Counted from the first letter of the stretch, positions 1 through 8,921 are shown. The stretch is 64,000 bases of DNA from Nitrospira sp. (GCA_005116965.1 SWDG01000006.1:825176-889175); one strand, 5' to 3'. The notes: generated from the letters alone by a model not told the origin. Made by a program: numbers and translations.

Positions 1-4
1 CATG

Positions 5-33
5 TTTACAATAATCAAGCATGCTGTTATAAA
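5..33 (+). promoter_or_regulatory. candidate sigma70 promoter
   Basis: TTTACA and TATAAA are separated by 17 bp. The expected transcription start near 40 leaves a short leader before the GTG at 55. Sequence inference only. Confidence 0.5.
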
Positions 34-54
34 TGAATAGGTGGAGCACGTCTT

Positions 55-1146
55 GTGTCTGTTGACCTTAAAACATCTCAAGAAATTCAAGAATTTATCA
101 TCCGCAATGTCGGGGACCATCCAACCGATATTGGTCGCCTGACAGCTGAAACATTCGGTCTGTCTCGGGTGGCCATCGTCAATCGCCTCGTGGGCCTCAT
201 AAAAGCTGGCCTCCTCGTAGCGGAAGGAAAGACCAAGGCAAGACGCTATACCCTGAAGATTTTGGGTGGCAATCAGAAGGTTATCCAGCTTGTTCCTGGG
301 CTGACGGAGGACCAGGTCTGGTTACGCGAAGTAAAGCCGTACCTGCTTGGTGTACCCAGTAATGTGTTGGATATCTGTGCGCACGGGGTCACGGAGATGG
401 TCAACAACGTCATTGACCACTCTGAGTCGACCACGGCGGCGATCAGTGTTTCCCGCGATGCGGCCACCATCATCATTACGATCCGCGATTACGGAGTCGG
501 GATCTTTAACAAGATTCAACAGGCCCTGAATCTCAGCGATCCTCAACATGCGATTCTTGAGTTGGCCAAAGGCAAACTGACGACTGATCACGCGAAGCAT
601 ACGGGCGAAGGCATTTTCTTTACCGCCCGAATGTTTGATGAGTTCAGCATTGCTTCGGGTACATTGCTGTTCATTAGGCTCCGACGAACGGACGATTGGT
701 TGTTTGAATCAGACGAAGCGCCGAAGAACGGCACAGAAGTGATGATGAAGATCGCCACAAATGCGAGTCACACGGCCAAGGAGATCTTTGATATCTACCG
801 AGCAGAATTCGACCAATTTGGCTTCTCAAAGACGAACATTCCGCTCGTGCTTCTTAAGTACGAGGGGGAGCAGCTCATTTCTCGTTCTCAAGCCAAGCGG
901 TTGATGGCTCGCATTGATCAATTTCGAGAGGTGATTCTCGACTTCAAAGGCATTACCTCAATCGGTCAAGCCTTTGCCGATGAGGTCTTCCGCATCTATC
1001 GACGCGACCATCCAGGGGTCAATGTTTCTCCTGTGAATATGGCGCCGGATGTCAAAGGGATGATTCAACGGAGCCTATCGGGAAACCCGGATGATCCGCT
1101 GCATGAATATCTCCGAAGCGACATGGACAAACAACGAGTCATGTGA
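55..1146 (+). CDS. HTH / GHKL-ATPase / DUF4325 (STAS-like) regulatory protein
   Basis: A 363-aa protein. Residues about 8-65 look like a winged helix-turn-helix. A GHKL-type ATP-binding fold follows, with an N-box EMVNNVIDH (114-122), a G1 motif DYGVGI (145-150) and a G2-like TGEGIFF (183-189). The C-terminus (about 285-345) matches the STAS-like DUF4325 pattern around IGQAFADEVFRIY. Proteins of this build are anti-sigma-kinase-like ATPases of unknown target; DNA binding plus an ATPase/STAS pair suggests a self-contained switch, which is inference. Start is GTG 55, the first start codon after the promoter at 5-33. No partner sigma factor or phosphatase lies nearby. Confidence 0.8.
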   Translation: MSVDLKTSQEIQEFIIRNVGDHPTDIGRLTAETFGLSRVAIVNRLVGLIKAGLLVAEGKTKARRYTLKILGGNQKVIQLVPGLTEDQVWLREVKPYLLGVPSNVLDICAHGVTEMVNNVIDHSESTTAAISVSRDAATIIITIRDYGVGIFNKIQQALNLSDPQHAILELAKGKLTTDHAKHTGEGIFFTARMFDEFSIASGTLLFIRLRRTDDWLFESDEAPKNGTEVMMKIATNASHTAKEIFDIYRAEFDQFGFSKTNIPLVLLKYEGEQLISRSQAKRLMARIDQFREVILDFKGITSIGQAFADEVFRIYRRDHPGVNVSPVNMAPDVKGMIQRSLSGNPDDPLHEYLRSDMDKQRVM

Positions 1147-1235
1147 ATACTCAACTCATGAGCATCTGCTCTCAGGAACGGCGCGTTGATTGGTTCACCG
1201 AATGAGAGGATGAAGACACCTAACCAGGAGGAATC

Positions 1236-1556
1236 ATGATTCTATCGACGACCAACAATATCGAAGGCAAAAAAGCAGTGAAGTACTTGGGCTTGGTGTC
1301 CGGAGACGCGATTCTGGGCGCGAATATCTTTCGGGATTTTTTCGCCTCGATCCGGGATATTGTCGGTGGGCGCTCGGCGGGCTATGAAAAGGAACTCCGG
1401 AAGGCCAAGACGATTGCGCTTGAAGAGATGCAGGAACAGGCCAAGAATCTCGGCGCCAATGCAATCGTGGGCATCGACATCGATTATGAAACGATTGGCA
1501 CCAACAGCAGCATGTTGATGGTGAGTGCTAATGGGACAGCTGTCCTGTTGGAATAA
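1236..1556 (+). CDS. YbjQ/UPF0145 family protein
   Basis: A 106-aa protein opening [13 protein letters not shown] and containing the conserved run of YbjQ-family proteins ([16 protein letters not shown], then [15 protein letters not shown]). The length is normal for the family. These are small pentamer-forming proteins with no settled biochemical role. An AGGAGGA ribosome-binding site lies just before ATG 1236. It is followed 9 nt later by an unknown gene on the same strand, so the two may be co-transcribed. Confidence 0.88.
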   Translation: MILSTTNNIEGKKAVKYLGLVSGDAILGANIFRDFFASIRDIVGGRSAGYEKELRKAKTIALEEMQEQAKNLGANAIVGIDIDYETIGTNSSMLMVSANGTAVLLE

Positions 1557-1565
1557 CCGACTTGC

Positions 1566-2141
1566 ATGACACTCCTCACGAATGCCGAGTATCTCGATCT
1601 CGGCCGTTGCATTGTGCCGCTGCTCGGTTCGGCGTTGGGCGGGCCGTCGGCGGAGGCGCTGCGTGAGCTCGCCCACGCCTATGATCCTTCCGCAGATGAC
1701 TCTCGCATCAGCGCCGAGGTGTTTCTCTTCCATAAGTATTTCCTGATGCAGGCCTGTGTTGGTGTCTTTCCAGAAGCGCACGTCGATCACGTGGTGGGTG
1801 GGTTGTTCGCGGCGCTCAACGAACGGGCCAGTGGGCTGGAACTTGGTCCAGACCGGCAGCAGGCGATGGAAGCGGTGTGGCAGCGCCGGGCAGGGCAATT
1901 CGAACGATCATTTTCACAAGACCGAGTTCTGCTTCTTGATGAAGGGGCAGGGCCGGCCCACTGGAAAGAGACGATCGGCCGATTCTGTCAGAATGTGCGA
2001 GCAATCGAGAGCCCACCGGATCTCTGGGCCGGGCACGATGGCCCGTCTTACCTGGCCAGCCATTCTGTTACCATCGCCCTAGATCAGATGCTGGTAGCTC
2101 TCGGGGAGATCAATCGATTACATTTCAGCGGACCGGTATAG
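1566..2141 (+). CDS. hypothetical protein, 191 aa
   Basis: Not recognised. The predicted product is soluble and acidic, with no signal peptide, membrane helix or catalytic motif I can name. The coding pattern is good over the full length and the gene starts 9 nt after the ybjQ-like gene, so it is probably its operon partner. The stop codon lies in a short inverted repeat (2132-2158) facing the convergent toxin gene. Confidence 0.65.
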   Translation: MTLLTNAEYLDLGRCIVPLLGSALGGPSAEALRELAHAYDPSADDSRISAEVFLFHKYFLMQACVGVFPEAHVDHVVGGLFAALNERASGLELGPDRQQAMEAVWQRRAGQFERSFSQDRVLLLDEGAGPAHWKETIGRFCQNVRAIESPPDLWAGHDGPSYLASHSVTIALDQMLVALGEINRLHFSGPV

Positions 2142-2158
2142 AGGTTTCGCTTACCGGT
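2132..2158. other. inverted repeat between convergent genes
   Basis: ACCGGTA (2132-2138) pairs with TACCGGT (2152-2158) around a 13-nt loop and spans the stop codons of both convergent genes. There is no T tract, so a bidirectional terminator is only a possibility. Confidence 0.3.
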
Positions 2159-2402
2159 AGACGTCTTTGCGGTATTCAATCGACAGGATCTCGATCCAGA
2201 CGCCGGAGGTTCGGTAGAGCACACGATAGGGCCAGACTCGGTAGGACCACACCTTGTCTTTCTGAAATCGACCTTTGAGCGGTTTGCCTTCGGAGGGATG
2301 ATCGGCAAGGTGGCGGAGAGACTCTTTAATGTGTTCGCGGATTCCCTGATCGAAGGCTTCGAGGTCTTTGACTGCCTGGTGGGTCAGTCTGACGTGTTTC
2401 AC
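2151..2402 (-). CDS. RelE/ParE-family toxin
   Basis: An 83-aa protein with the RelE/ParE fold signature: an N-terminal helix pair (AVKDLEAFDQGIREHIKESL), then GKPLKGRFQKDKVWSYRVWPYRVLYRT and the terminal strand IEILSIEYRKDVYR. RelE-type toxins cleave mRNA on the ribosome; ParE-type toxins poison gyrase. Conserved basic and aromatic residues in the YRVLYR and YRKDVYR segments fit the RelE side, but this is not decisive. Its start overlaps the stop of the upstream antitoxin gene (ATGA), the usual translational coupling. Confidence 0.85.
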   Translation of the reverse strand: MKHVRLTHQAVKDLEAFDQGIREHIKESLRHLADHPSEGKPLKGRFQKDKVWSYRVWPYRVLYRTSGVWIEILSIEYRKDVYR

Positions 2403-2665
2403 TGATCTTCGCCGAACACATCCTTGAAGGAGCGCACCTTCCCGACTTTTGCTTCTTTCAAGCCTTGCTGGAGTGCCTTGACCGCTTTCGGATTTGAGAG
2501 CAACTCCAGGGTTTCCACCCAGCTCTCATATTCGTCAGCTCCCATCACGACGGCTTTCGGCGTTCCGTTCTTGGTCACAATGAACCGTTCTGACAAGCGA
2601 TCCGCTTTATCAATCAGAGAAGAGAATCGAGACCGAGCTTGTTTGAGAGACATCGTTTTGGTCAT
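2399..2665 (-). CDS. Phd/YefM-family antitoxin
   Basis: An 88-aa protein with the Phd/YefM N-terminal DNA-binding half (SLKQARSRFSSLIDKADRL, then RFIVTKNGTPKAVVMGADEYESW) and a flexible C-terminus that would wrap the toxin. It is first in a two-gene operon with the RelE-like toxin, overlapping it by 4 nt. Upstream, the repeated TGTAC boxes around 2690-2704 could be the autoregulatory operator, a weak inference. The pair is a complete type II toxin-antitoxin module. Confidence 0.88.
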   Translation of the reverse strand: MTKTMSLKQARSRFSSLIDKADRLSERFIVTKNGTPKAVVMGADEYESWVETLELLSNPKAVKALQQGLKEAKVGKVRSFKDVFGEDQ

Positions 2666-2744
2666 GGCTGCATCTCGCTTTCAGGAAGTGTACGCAATAA
2701 TGTACCCTTTGGCAAGCCGAAGCTCACTGGCTAACCCACAGGAT

Positions 2745-3083
2745 CTAACGCAACACCAGCTTCACCAGTCCCACACATCCCATATACAAGACGAGCGATC
2801 CGGCCATCGCCGGCCAGAAGCCAAGGCGGGGAATGCCCAGGATCATCGCGACGACGTAGACGGTCCAGGGCGGGACAAACCACAGCAAGTTCTTGGCGTA
2901 GTCGACCGTCGTGGCCCCACCGCCGCTGCCATAGAGCAAGATAAAGGTGACGCCAGTAATGGCGGGAAACGTGCTGGCCATGGCGGCCAAGAACGATTTG
3001 CCCTGCGAGCCAAGATACGTGGAGAAGCTCACAATCGAGCCGCCTAGCAGAAAATAGAGCAGATACTTCCCGAGATCGTTCAC
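2745..3083 (-). CDS. four-helix inner-membrane protein, DUF3147-like
   Basis: A 112-aa, strongly hydrophobic protein with about four membrane helices (starting at residues about 6, 32, 63 and 88). The layout (GSIVSFSTYLGSQGK, then AFP-like and LLYGSGG segments) resembles the DUF3147/GlpM-like group of small membrane proteins. No function can be assigned. It lies in the same direction as the downstream Phd/RelE pair but is separated from it. Confidence 0.6.
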   Translation of the reverse strand: MNDLGKYLLYFLLGGSIVSFSTYLGSQGKSFLAAMASTFPAITGVTFILLYGSGGGATTVDYAKNLLWFVPPWTVYVVAMILGIPRLGFWPAMAGSLVLYMGCVGLVKLVLR

Positions 3084-3181
3084 TGGATCGCCTCCCTCCG
3101 GTTCTCAACAATCAGATCGGTCTCTTATTTGGTTTCTTGAGTGTGTGACTGAATGAATCGGCGGGTAACGGGAATCAACTG

Positions 3182-3889
3182 CTATCCGATCGCCGCCCTC
3201 ACCGCACTGTACATCACAATGACCTCGGCCGCATGCGCCACGATGGTGATCCAGAGGTTGCGCGTTCGTAGCCAGATCATCCCCCAGATCAATCCGTCCC
3301 ACAGAGCGATCCAGTGAAGATGGTGGAACGTCTGTACCATGAATGGGTCAAATGTAAACGTGAGTGTGCTGATTACGAGAGCCAGCGGTGCGAGCCGTTT
3401 GCTCGAGTCAGCTCCCCGCCAATGCCATTCAAGTTCGGCGAGCCGTCCCAGGAGAAAGCCACGAAAATTCACCTCCACGAACAATGCAATGCTACAGATC
3501 AGCCAGGGTATCATCAGGAGAACTGGAACTCGGCCATGAGGGGTTTGCTTTAGGAACGTGATGTCGTAGCCGAAGGATGGATAGATTCCCAGGATCACAA
3601 CCGTATTTAGACCACCCAACAAGAATCCTGTCAGGACTCCCCACTGGAGCCCACTCCGTACCTTTGCCTTCTCCAATCCGAGTTGAACGACAGGGTGAGC
3701 ATGACGGGTGGCCCAGAGAGCTAGCCCAAGATAGGCAAGAAGTTGTGGGGCGAACTGGATGAGCAGTTCATCTCCGAGTGAGGTGGGGAGCCAGTAATAG
3801 CTGAACGTGGCTGCGATGGGGAGCCACACCAACGCTGCGCCTGCAGGAGGACTGTGATGACGCCCGAGCTGATCCGGCTCGGGCGTCAT
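3182..3889 (-). CDS. CPBP-family intramembrane metalloprotease-like protein
   Basis: A 235-aa polytopic membrane protein. It carries the CPBP/Abi motifs in order: VEVNFRGFLLGR (E...R), a middle FHHLHW segment, and NLWITIVAHAAEV near the C-terminus. Family members process membrane-anchored substrates such as CAAX proteins or bacteriocin peptides. The first glutamate of the usual EExxxR is V here, so activity is uncertain. The ORF start at 3889 lies inside a perfect 13-bp hairpin immediately after the tolC stop; translation may begin further in, near the TTG/GTG codons before WLPIAATF. Confidence 0.72.
   Translation of the reverse strand: MTPEPDQLGRHHSPPAGAALVWLPIAATFSYYWLPTSLGDELLIQFAPQLLAYLGLALWATRHAHPVVQLGLEKAKVRSGLQWGVLTGFLLGGLNTVVILGIYPSFGYDITFLKQTPHGRVPVLLMIPWLICSIALFVEVNFRGFLLGRLAELEWHWRGADSSKRLAPLALVISTLTFTFDPFMVQTFHHLHWIALWDGLIWGMIWLRTRNLWITIVAHAAEVIVMYSAVRAAIG
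3857..3889 (-). other. perfect 13-bp hairpin at tolC/CPBP junction
   Basis: ATGACGCCCGAGC (3857-3869) and its exact complement (3877-3889) flank a 7-nt loop. On the minus strand this follows the TolC stop codon by about 10 nt, where a terminator would sit, but there is no U tract. It also buries the predicted CPBP start codon. Confidence 0.55.
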
Positions 3890-3898
3890 AAGAAAGGG

Positions 3899-5461
3899 CT
3901 ATGAGAGCTCAAGGTGATAGCGGTCCAACGTGGTCGCCTTATGGCGAGCGAGGTTGGACAGCGATTTGTTGTAATCAACGATGGCCCGTAGCTCGTTTCC
4001 CTGAGCCGTGGCCAGGTCGCGTTGGAAATCGAGCACGAAGCGAGTCGTGCTGAGGCCAACTTTCAGCCGTTCCTGTTCGGCTTGCAGCTGTTTTTCGGCC
4101 ATGATCCGTGCTGAACGGGTGGTCTCAATTCGTTTGAAGTCCGTTTGGACGCGGCGCACCGCTTCCCGAACGCCGACGATGATTTGTTGGCGCACGTTGG
4201 CGAGTGCGACTTCCGCATTCTTGGCTTCTAGTTGGCGCTTGCTATACGTACTGACCGCCGCGCGGTTGCCGAGCGGATAACTGAGTACCAATCCCGCTCC
4301 ATAGTTGTAGAAGTCGCCGCTGAAGTTCCTGGTAAAGGCTTCGCTGTAGTCGCCGCCGAGCCCGGCGAGTCCGAGGGTGCCTTGAAACGACAGCGTCGGC
4401 AGCAATTGGTTGCGGGCGAATTGCTTGTTGAGCTCACCGGACTCGATCTGTTTTTTGGCCTGGGTGATTTCCGGACGTTGTTCGATCGCGATGTCGATGG
4501 TTTCCTGGAGGCTGAGGGGCTCCAGGACCGTGACGGGGGCATCGGTGGGAGTGAGTCGTACGTCCTGACGCAATTCTTCTTCGCCTGGATTTAAGAGACG
4601 CCGTAGTTGATCTTCCTGGTCACGAATGGCTTTCTCCGCCACCAACACCTGCTCTACTCTGGATGCCATCGCGGCCTCGGCTTGGAGCACGTCGACAATC
4701 GACATGATCCCCGCTTTCGCCTTGGCGCGGTTTGTGGCTAAGAGTTCTTCGGCGGCCTTCAACGCGGCCTGTGCGACCTTCAAGTTTTCGTTCGCAAATA
4801 CCAGCTCCCAGTAGGTTTGTTCCACCGTGGAGACGACGGTCATCACGCGATCTCGAAATACATGTTGCTCGACTTCGGCATTGTTTTGCGCGACCTTGAT
4901 GAAGGTCCTGTTGATCGCGATCCCGGCGTTTCTGAGCAATGGCTGCGTGAAGGTGAAGGCCAGGCCGCCCGTCCACGAGGGATTGAACAAGAATCCTCTG
5001 GCGACATTTTGATTAACACTACTTCGTGCCGGCGCATAGTTCACGTCGAAATTACCGCCGGTGATGAGGTTGGTCGAGGCGTCCACGGTCACGGAATGGC
5101 TGCGTTGATCGAACGTCGTGATCTGATCGAGGATGCCTTGTGTGCCTCCGAACACCGGTCGATTGAGCGGGTTCACCGTTCGGTTATATTGACCGTTGAT
5201 GCTGAGGTTGGGGTCGAACTTGGATTGTTCGATGATAATATCGGCCAGCCGACTTTCACGATTCTGACGGCTGATGCTGATGTCGAGATTGTGCTGGAGT
5301 GCGCGGATCGCGGCGTCAGCCAGGGAGACCGTTTCACGTCGCTCAGCGGGAATAGGCTGAGTCACATCGAGGCTCCAACTTTGAGATGGTGACAAGACGC
5401 AGCATACGCCCGCGATCACGAGATTCGCGAGTGTGTGGCGAGGTGGAGATGTGCGATTCAT
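3899..5461 (-). CDS. TolC-family outer membrane efflux protein
   Basis: A 520-aa protein with an N-terminal signal peptide and the two repeated outer-membrane-efflux domains (residues about 45-270 and 300-510). These have the long helical stretches typical of TolC, with duplicated segments such as VSLADAAIRALQHNL and SLQETIDIAIEQRPEI. It should form a trimeric periplasm-spanning channel for a tripartite pump or type I secretion system. No adaptor or pump gene is adjacent. The ORF runs further upstream, but ATG 5461 is preceded by AAGGAGG at the right distance and opens a signal peptide, so I chose it. Confidence 0.9.
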   Translation of the reverse strand: MNRTSPPRHTLANLVIAGVCCVLSPSQSWSLDVTQPIPAERRETVSLADAAIRALQHNLDISISRQNRESRLADIIIEQSKFDPNLSINGQYNRTVNPLNRPVFGGTQGILDQITTFDQRSHSVTVDASTNLITGGNFDVNYAPARSSVNQNVARGFLFNPSWTGGLAFTFTQPLLRNAGIAINRTFIKVAQNNAEVEQHVFRDRVMTVVSTVEQTYWELVFANENLKVAQAALKAAEELLATNRAKAKAGIMSIVDVLQAEAAMASRVEQVLVAEKAIRDQEDQLRRLLNPGEEELRQDVRLTPTDAPVTVLEPLSLQETIDIAIEQRPEITQAKKQIESGELNKQFARNQLLPTLSFQGTLGLAGLGGDYSEAFTRNFSGDFYNYGAGLVLSYPLGNRAAVSTYSKRQLEAKNAEVALANVRQQIIVGVREAVRRVQTDFKRIETTRSARIMAEKQLQAEQERLKVGLSTTRFVLDFQRDLATAQGNELRAIVDYNKSLSNLARHKATTLDRYHLELS

Positions 5462-5497
5462 ACAGGCCTCCTTGATCGACGATCTGAGCAAGAGCAT

Positions 5498-5526
5498 ACT
5501 ATAATGTGTCCTATGGGCTCTGTCAT
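5498..5526 (-). promoter_or_regulatory. candidate sigma70 promoter for tolC-family gene
   Basis: On the minus strand ATGACA-17 bp-TATAGT, with about 30 nt of leader to ATG 5461. A plus-strand TATAAT overlaps it at 5500-5505 and could serve the divergent gene, whose -35 is not clear. Confidence 0.5.
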
Positions 5527-5977
5527 GAACATTAATGCTCGTCTCATCCAACAAGCCGGCAACCGCGTGCGACGCGTGAGGGTCATAGGTGGTTTGCTGG
5601 GTCTGCTGGCGGTTGTGGCGCCCTATGCTGATCGGGTCGCCCTCGCGCAGAGTACTGCGGGCGCATCGAGCGTCCGATCGTTCGGTGGAGGAGTCTCTCC
5701 GCTGTTTAAGTTCGGCGGCGGCAGTCTGTACATCGATAATCAGGGCACCCAAGGGTTTCTCTACGCACCAGCCCCGAACTTTCAGTCCTTTAATTTCCGT
5801 AATCCGACGACTGGTCAGGCGTGGAGTGGAGCGATGATGACCTTTGGACCACAACTGTCCATTGGGCTTATCCAAGGTGCGAATCAGGTTGGCAGCCCCA
5901 CCGTCCTTCCTGGGCCGCCACGCGAAACCGCTCCGTTGCCTCCGATCGAGTCCGGGTTACTCGACGAGATGCCGTAA
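5525..5977 (+). CDS. secreted hypothetical protein, 150 aa
   Basis: Not recognised. ATG 5525 starts a basic region, a hydrophobic core (VIGGLLGLLAVVAP) and an Ala-X-Ala-like site (ALAQS), a convincing signal peptide of about 45 residues. The mature part is Gly/Phe/Asn-rich (SLYIDNQGTQGFLYAP, GPQLSIGLIQGANQVG) and ends proline-rich. An alternative ATG lies at 5513. It is divergent from the tolC-family gene and shares its promoter region. Export to the periplasm or surface is all that can be inferred. Confidence 0.65.
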   Translation: MNINARLIQQAGNRVRRVRVIGGLLGLLAVVAPYADRVALAQSTAGASSVRSFGGGVSPLFKFGGGSLYIDNQGTQGFLYAPAPNFQSFNFRNPTTGQAWSGAMMTFGPQLSIGLIQGANQVGSPTVLPGPPRETAPLPPIESGLLDEMP

Positions 5978-6126
5978 GTACGCGAGCTGGTTGCCCCTGC
6001 CTTGTTGTATTTCCTGCAACAGCATCAATCGTCAATTGCAATGGGCGGATTGACCGATGTTTCAGAATCTATCTTCTTCGCCCTTGACGATCGCTGCCGG
6101 TCGTTTGTGAAACGATGTGCAGTCGT

Positions 6127-7683
6127 TCATGGCCCATAGGCCAGCTGCCAGATCATGGCCAGTACGTATCGAGCGGTGGATGTTAAGATTCCTGAGTCAA
6201 TGGTCTCGGCGGTATCTGTTGGTTGGTGAAAATGGGGATGCACCCCGCCACTTACCACGGTGACGGTCGGCACGTCAGCTTCTTTGAACGGCACATGGTC
6301 ACCGCCGGGGAAGAATCCATAGAGATCCAGTGTGTCGTGAATGCCCGCGGCTTTCCCTGCCGCGAGAGGGACGTCCTTCTCTAACCCTGTCACGCCGACA
6401 GTGAGCCGCCCATTGCCGACGCCCGCATGGTCGATGTTGATCATGGCCCTCGTGGTATTGAGGGGAATGATCGGCTGAGAGGTATAGAGACGTGAGCCGA
6501 GCAGGTCGCGCTCCTCACCACTAAATGAGATGAAGAGGATCGTTCGAGAGGGACGCGACTCAAGTTTGGCGAGTGCGCGGGCCACTTCCAAGATGACTGC
6601 CGTTCCAGAGGCATTGTCATCCGCGCCAGGGAACAGCACTCCTCCCGGACGACCGAAGTGATCGCGATGGGCTCCGACAATGACGGTTTCGGTTCCGGTT
6701 CCAGGGATCATCCCCAGCACATTGACCAGGAGGCCGTCCTCTGTGGCAGTCTCCCAATGAAGCGAGGCGAATCGGTCGGTGCGTGTGGCCTGTGATGAGG
6801 CTGCATGGTTCAGTCGCTCCTGAAGCGTGCGAAGGTGATCGGGAGCGGCTCCGCTCAACTCGGTGAGAAGTTCTTGGGCGAGCGCCGTGCTGATCCAGGC
6901 GCCAGGAATGGCTTGATCAGGCGGCAACTGTCCGTAAAAGGCGCTGGGGTTACCAGTCACGCCTCGGCGGATCTCGTAGGGGTGGAGCAGAGGACCGGTC
7001 GCCGTCAGATGGCCGACCGCTCCACGTTCCCGGGCAAACCGAACTTTGTCGGCGTGGCTGACGGCTCGTGGGTAATGCTCCGGCTTGCCTCGCAGAAACA
7101 GCACGATGCAATTGTTCACGTCGACTCCGGCATAGTCGTCAATGCCGTGCGTTGTATCGACAATGCCATATCCGACGAACACGATTGGGGCTTGGATGTC
7201 AGCCGATGGCGCATCAAAGATCGGGAGATAGTCTGAGCCAAGGTTCCTGGTGGCCAGCTGATCGGCGGTACCGACTCGCAACGCCGGATCTGGCGCCATG
7301 AGGGGAGTAGGTATTACGGCTGTCATCGCGCCTGATGAGGTGCCGTCCTTTCCGCTTGGGAAAGAGGGTGTGCGTGAACTGTTGCGAATGAGCGGCAGAC
7401 GCAGGCCTGCCGAGAGAAACTCTTGCGCCACCCACTGTGCTGATCGCAGGTCGTCGGTCGTGCCGCTTTGCCTCCCATTGAATGCTGGTCCGCTGAGGGT
7501 TCGGATATCTGCGAGCATTCGATCTGCCGAGAGTGATTCGATGGCAGTCTCAAGCGTCGACGTCGATAATTGAGCCAGACTGGACAGAGGCTGCAGTCCC
7601 AGCGTTGCGCAGACCAAGACCCAAAAGGGCCAGGTATGCGTGAAGGGACAGACACGTTTCGATGGTGAGCGTCTGGTCATCAT
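6127..7683 (-). CDS. M28-family zinc peptidase with PA domain
   Basis: A 518-aa exported protein with an N-terminal signal segment, a protease-associated (PA) domain at about 170-260 (IVFVGYGIVDTTHGIDDY) and an M28 aminopeptidase domain. Metal and catalytic residues are visible in order: GAHRDHFG (His), GADDNASGT (Asp), SGEERDLLGS (Glu-Glu), INIDHAG (Asp) and HPHFHQPTDTAETID (His). It probably trims peptides outside the cytoplasm using two zinc ions. It is monocistronic, with no related neighbours. Confidence 0.88.
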   Translation of the reverse strand: MMTRRSPSKRVCPFTHTWPFWVLVCATLGLQPLSSLAQLSTSTLETAIESLSADRMLADIRTLSGPAFNGRQSGTTDDLRSAQWVAQEFLSAGLRLPLIRNSSRTPSFPSGKDGTSSGAMTAVIPTPLMAPDPALRVGTADQLATRNLGSDYLPIFDAPSADIQAPIVFVGYGIVDTTHGIDDYAGVDVNNCIVLFLRGKPEHYPRAVSHADKVRFARERGAVGHLTATGPLLHPYEIRRGVTGNPSAFYGQLPPDQAIPGAWISTALAQELLTELSGAAPDHLRTLQERLNHAASSQATRTDRFASLHWETATEDGLLVNVLGMIPGTGTETVIVGAHRDHFGRPGGVLFPGADDNASGTAVILEVARALAKLESRPSRTILFISFSGEERDLLGSRLYTSQPIIPLNTTRAMINIDHAGVGNGRLTVGVTGLEKDVPLAAGKAAGIHDTLDLYGFFPGGDHVPFKEADVPTVTVVSGGVHPHFHQPTDTAETIDSGILTSTARYVLAMIWQLAYGP

Positions 7684-7860
7684 CAGGCCATTGCATTTAT
7701 GTGGCCGATCATAGCACAGTGGGCAACGCCGCTTGCAGAGCTGTATTGAGCCCAGGTAGTATTCGCTGCATCAGCGAGTACGATTGGCTCAGTGCTGTGT
7801 CCCTGAAGGGACGCGAACGAGCTGGGCAGAGTGAACGCTTCACTCAGTGATGGAGTGGAT

Positions 7861-8115
7861 ATGGCAGGCGGTGAATCAGGAAAAGGTTTATACGATCATT
7901 TGTACCGGCGGTTTTTTGAGCAACGTGACAGCCATGACGGCTATTCGTTTCAGGAGGCTCCCGGCGGCAGCGCTCCGACGACGACGGTGAGTTTTAGCCA
8001 GAAACTGCGGTGGTGGATCTGGAATCGGGGTCAGCGGAAGAAGAAGATTCTTGCCGAGCGGGACCGGCTGCAGTGCGAGATTCTCCAAATCAAGAACACG
8101 GGCAGATCGAAGTAG
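7861..8115 (+). CDS. hypothetical protein, about 84 aa
   Basis: Not recognised. A small basic protein with a Gly/Ser-rich N-terminus and a C-terminal amphipathic, Lys/Arg-rich helix (RGQRKKKILAERDRLQCEIL) that could be a coiled coil. ATG 7861 has GGAG at good spacing; the longer ORF start at 7831 lacks a site. It precedes a secreted protein gene by 44 nt. Confidence 0.5.
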   Translation: MAGGESGKGLYDHLYRRFFEQRDSHDGYSFQEAPGGSAPTTTVSFSQKLRWWIWNRGQRKKKILAERDRLQCEILQIKNTGRSK

Positions 8116-8159
8116 TGCGGATGCTGTCGGTGTGTGAGCCTGCTCGATCGTGTGTCGTC

Positions 8160-8921
8160 ATGAAACGAACTCCCAGGATCGGCTGTGTTGCGCTTGTCAC
8201 CAGCATCAGTCTGCTGCTGGGGGGGCTCTCGGCGCACGCCATTCAGAATGAAACACACGAGGAGAAAGCTGCCAATCTCAGGAAACAGGCGGTGGGAGGG
8301 CTTTTTCAAAAGTGGACCTTCGACCAGGATCTCCTCAACGCTCAGCCCGCCAGCTTCGTCAAGGGGAGTTCCGCCGACGAACCGCTTGCGGAGTGGGTCG
8401 TCCAAAGGCATGCGACGGCGCCTTCTCCGCCGCACGTGGTCACTGGCTCCTCGACCTGTGCCCAGAATTGCTACCAGCTTCTGTTGGCCGAGGGAATGCA
8501 GTATGAATATCCTGACCTGAGTGTTCGATTTCATACGCCGGATGGGGCCGTTGGATCAGGGGGGGTTGTCCTGGGGGTGCGTGACACAAGGAATTTTTAT
8601 GCGGCGATCGTCGACCCTCTCTCTCGACACGTTCGATTTGTTCGGCTCTCTGACGGACTCGCAACGGTTCTCGGTCAAGCATCGGTCACGCTGAAACCGG
8701 TTGAGTGGCATTCACTTAGGGTGCAGCGGAATACTATTATCAGCAAGGATTTTATCGAAGTGTTTGTGGATGGAACGCTTGTCCTCTCTATCGAAGACCA
8801 AGTATTGGGGTTGGGGCAGGTTGGGTTAGTCGTTGCTGGAACATCGACGATGCGGTTCGATAGCTTTCATGCCGTTCCTCTCTTCTCCCACCGACCGTTT
8901 TCCGCTCCGCCAGCCTATTAA
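8160..8921 (+). CDS. secreted concanavalin-A-like (DUF1080/LamG-type) protein
   Basis: A 253-aa protein. ATG 8160 opens a signal peptide (basic start, hydrophobic core, cleavage near SAHA). The mature part resembles laminin-G/3-keto-disaccharide hydrolase-type beta sandwiches: DLSVRFHTPDGAVGSGGVV, NFYAAIVDP, EWHSLRVQRN and FIEVFVDGTLVLS occur in the usual order. Such domains bind or act on glycans; no catalytic residue can be named here. Two cysteines (CAQNC) may form a disulfide. The upstream ATG 8121 is less likely because it would bury the signal peptide. Confidence 0.65.
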   Translation: MKRTPRIGCVALVTSISLLLGGLSAHAIQNETHEEKAANLRKQAVGGLFQKWTFDQDLLNAQPASFVKGSSADEPLAEWVVQRHATAPSPPHVVTGSSTCAQNCYQLLLAEGMQYEYPDLSVRFHTPDGAVGSGGVVLGVRDTRNFYAAIVDPLSRHVRFVRLSDGLATVLGQASVTLKPVEWHSLRVQRNTIISKDFIEVFVDGTLVLSIEDQVLGLGQVGLVVAGTSTMRFDSFHAVPLFSHRPFSAPPAY

